Assembly (NCBI GenBank): GCA_016710285.1
Contig: JADJXR010000001.1
Location: forward strand, 248,001-312,000
DNA: 64,000 nucleotides
From: Chlorobiota bacterium
Lineage (GTDB): Bacteria > Bacteroidota > Ignavibacteria > OLB7
Reading direction: 5' to 3'
Both the position numbers and the translations under genes were made by a program. Under the pieces are notes generated by a model that worked only from the letters and a program-made list of their open reading frames with translations, did no database searches and was not told the origin of the DNA. Below, piece after piece: positions 62,397 to 64,000 of the stretch (the first letter of the stretch is position 1; each line of letters begins with the position of its first letter).

Positions 62397-64000
62397 TTAA
62401 AGTTTTTTCCAACCGGGGATTGTTCCATCGTAGCCATACAACCCTTCGGGAGTACCAGGGGCGGGCGTATCGGTCTGATAGACCAGCGAACCGGGAATGG
62501 CCGGCAAGGCCAGCATCGCCGCACGGGTCATGCGTGGCGGAATCATTGCCCCGGTGGTTGAGACGATATCCAGCTGCGCCTGGGGTGCTGTTGTGCCAAT
62601 GCCCGTGCGGTGGTTGGCCGCCGATTTAATCGCCATGGCGTTCGAGGGATCGTTGATCCGGTAGGTGCGGAAGCGGTAATCAATCGGGTAGGTGTTGACT
62701 TGCTTCACGGACGTTGCCCCGCCGAACAGTTGGATATACGAGCTGAGATCAGCCGTCCCAGTGCCACCACATAAGGTTCCTCCAGTGTAGCAGTTGCCCA
62801 AGAGGGCATCGGTTGCGCCGCAGAGCGTATCACGTTGGATAATCGGAGCGGTTCCCCCAAGCTGGTCGGTGATGTCGGCACTTCCGCCGCCGTAGATTCC
62901 GCCAGTGTTGGACCATCCCGCCGCGGGCGGATCGGCTGTGTAATTGAACTGGGCGCGGTCGCTGGAAAGCCCGGTAAAGCATGGGGTGCGGTCGTACATA
63001 TCTATTGTGAACGTCGAGGTCGAGGTCACGGTCCAGGTAAGCACCTCGCCGCAACCGTAGATATTGTACGGTGGGATTTCAAACGTTAGATACCCTGCCG
63101 AAGAAACGCCTGGCGTGGTGATCGTCACCGATTTTGGAGCGTCAATCCCGCCGGAAACGGTCAGGGTGATATTGGAGCTTGGCGTAAAGGATGAGAAGTA
63201 AACTTCGACACGATCCACCGAGCCTGCGCCGCCAGGTGAGAACGTTTGGGAAGCGGTATAGCTTCCTAAGCTCAGCGCAGGAGTCCACGTTGCATTGCTA
63301 GAGTTTTGGGTTACATCGCTGGTTCCCACCAACGTGGTGTCAAAGATTTGGAAATCGAGGTAATCGTTCGTTGAGTTGAATTGAAGGATGGAGCGGTCGT
63401 AGTAGAACCGGCGACCCGTGGCCAAGTAAAGATCGCGCCATTGGATATCACAGCTTCCAATATCGAACACATCGTTGGCTTGCGGACCAACGTGCCCTTT
63501 GATATTCAGCCCATCGAAATCGGTAACCGTATTCTGGAAGAAGATCAAACGGCCATCATCGCGCACCCCCAGCAGTGGCTCGGCGGTGCTGTCCTCGGTA
63601 TACAGCGCAAACGTTGTATTGGTGTTGCTCATCCCTCGGATAATCACCCGTGCGGTGTCGTCAATCACTGGGGTCGCAAAGGGGTCGCCCATTCCAATGA
63701 ATCCGCCGTTTGCCACCAAGCTCCCCCCGGGATGGTAATGCCCGGCGTTGTTGGAATGGCGCACAAACAGATGCGAGCCGACCGAGTTCGTGACCGCGTC
63801 GCGGACATCCAAGGCATACATTCCATCTGGAGCCAACGCGCCGCTTCCGGTGTTGGTTTCGGCGCGAATCTGCAGGCGTGCCGTTGGGTTTTCGATGCCG
63901 ACACCCACATTTTGGCCATCAACAGAAAGCGCAGGGAAGTTTGCCGTGGACGAACCGCTGCCGGTTCCATCGCGGAATCCAATGGCCATATTGTTGGCGC
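62397..64000 (-). CDS. Large fibre- or adhesin-like protein, N terminus outside window
   Basis: The frame continues past the right edge (codons before MAIGFRDG are open), so only the C-terminal 530 or so residues are seen. The repeat-like text VGVGIENPTARLQIRAETN near the start and TGIGTTAPQAQLDIVSTTGA near the end is typical of phage-tail-fibre-like surface proteins of this group. The end AMLALPAIPGSLVYQTDT with LYGYDGTIPGWKKL is a frequent terminal cap. The middle is beta-rich with Cys pairs. Probably exported, function unknown. Confidence 0.75.
   Translation of the reverse strand, partial: ANNMAIGFRDGTGSGSSTANFPALSVDGQNVGVGIENPTARLQIRAETNTGSGALAPDGMYALDVRDAVTNSVGSHLFVRHSNNAGHYHPGGSLVANGGFIGMGDPFATPVIDDTARVIIRGMSNTNTTFALYTEDSTAEPLLGVRDDGRLIFFQNTVTDFDGLNIKGHVGPQANDVFDIGSCDIQWRDLYLATGRRFYYDRSILQFNSTNDYLDFQIFDTTLVGTSDVTQNSSNATWTPALSLGSYTASQTFSPGGAGSVDRVEVYFSSFTPSSNITLTVSGGIDAPKSVTITTPGVSSAGYLTFEIPPYNIYGCGEVLTWTVTSTSTFTIDMYDRTPCFTGLSSDRAQFNYTADPPAAGWSNTGGIYGGGSADITDQLGGTAPIIQRDTLCGATDALLGNCYTGGTLCGGTGTADLSSYIQLFGGATSVKQVNTYPIDYRFRTYRINDPSNAMAIKSAANHRTGIGTTAPQAQLDIVSTTGAMIPPRMTRAAMLALPAIPGSLVYQTDTPAPGTPEGLYGYDGTIPGWKKL

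Noticed and set aside
1..64000. CRISPR array or transposase genes
   Set aside because: No spaced direct-repeat array and no transposase or integrase motif was seen anywhere in the window.

Overview
The window is a high-GC bacterial chromosome segment from the FCB group, most likely a Kapabacteria/Ignavibacteria/Chlorobi-type member of the wider Bacteroidota. Three things point there. Two large secreted proteins end in type IX secretion (Por) sorting domains. A bacillithiol gene (bshC) is present. Several genes and both tRNAs carry a TAnnTTTG promoter element, the -7 box typical of Bacteroidota, in places only 4-6 nt from the start codon. Species cannot be named from sequence alone.

Layout. 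0-15.5 kb: the end of valS; a two-gene unit of unrecognised proteins; a giant Ser/Thr kinase-ATPase-GAF-adenylyl cyclase; an aldo/keto reductase; a TPR/BTAD regulator broken by a frameshift; and a Pit phosphate permease. 15.7-20 kb: cell-surface proteins (DUF4397 with sorting domain, and two probable outer-membrane proteins). 20.1-26.3 kb: tRNA-Leu(CAG) followed by a complete type I restriction-modification operon hsdR-hsdM-hsdS, with rlmN overlapping the end of hsdS. 27.6-34.4 kb: a lipoprotein, bshC, nth, uvrB and an alpha/beta hydrolase. 34.4-38.9 kb: a frameshifted thioredoxin-like gene, an initiator tRNA interrupted by a group I intron, a membrane protein overlapping ftsY, then pgsA and pta. 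39-47 kb: an outer-membrane protein, a glycosyltransferase, a Nudix hydrolase, 4-hydroxy-2-oxovalerate aldolase, ctpA, purC, greA, and an ECF sigma factor with a likely anti-sigma partner. 47-54 kb: secreted and unknown proteins, a lone GroES-like protein, a two-PDZ protein and a PPi-type phosphofructokinase. 54-64 kb: an AT-rich DUF3800 gene facing a small structured RNA, a 4-oxalocrotonate decarboxylase-like gene, an ABC-2 permease, a DUF4397/sorting-domain protein, lysS, an NHL-like lipoprotein, mscL, and a fibre-like protein running off the end.

The strongest unusual item is the 237-nt group I intron (IC3 type, all core helices traceable, no ORF) inserted between U33 and C34 of tRNA-fMet(CAU). 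Second is the DUF3800 cassette: an AT-rich gene of unknown function converging on a roughly 65-nt, three-hairpin RNA that has its own promoter box and terminator. The type I specificity gene carries near-identical direct repeats and two C8 tracts that could allow specificity switching. Two genes are broken by single-base changes at short G runs, so assembly error must be excluded before calling them pseudogenes.

Most of the rest is ordinary housekeeping: translation, DNA repair, protein targeting, central carbon metabolism and purine synthesis. Genes are mostly monocistronic or in pairs with 4-bp ATGA overlaps (2580/2583, hsdM/hsdS, hsdS/rlmN, ftsY/membrane protein), and several convergent pairs share strong hairpin terminators.
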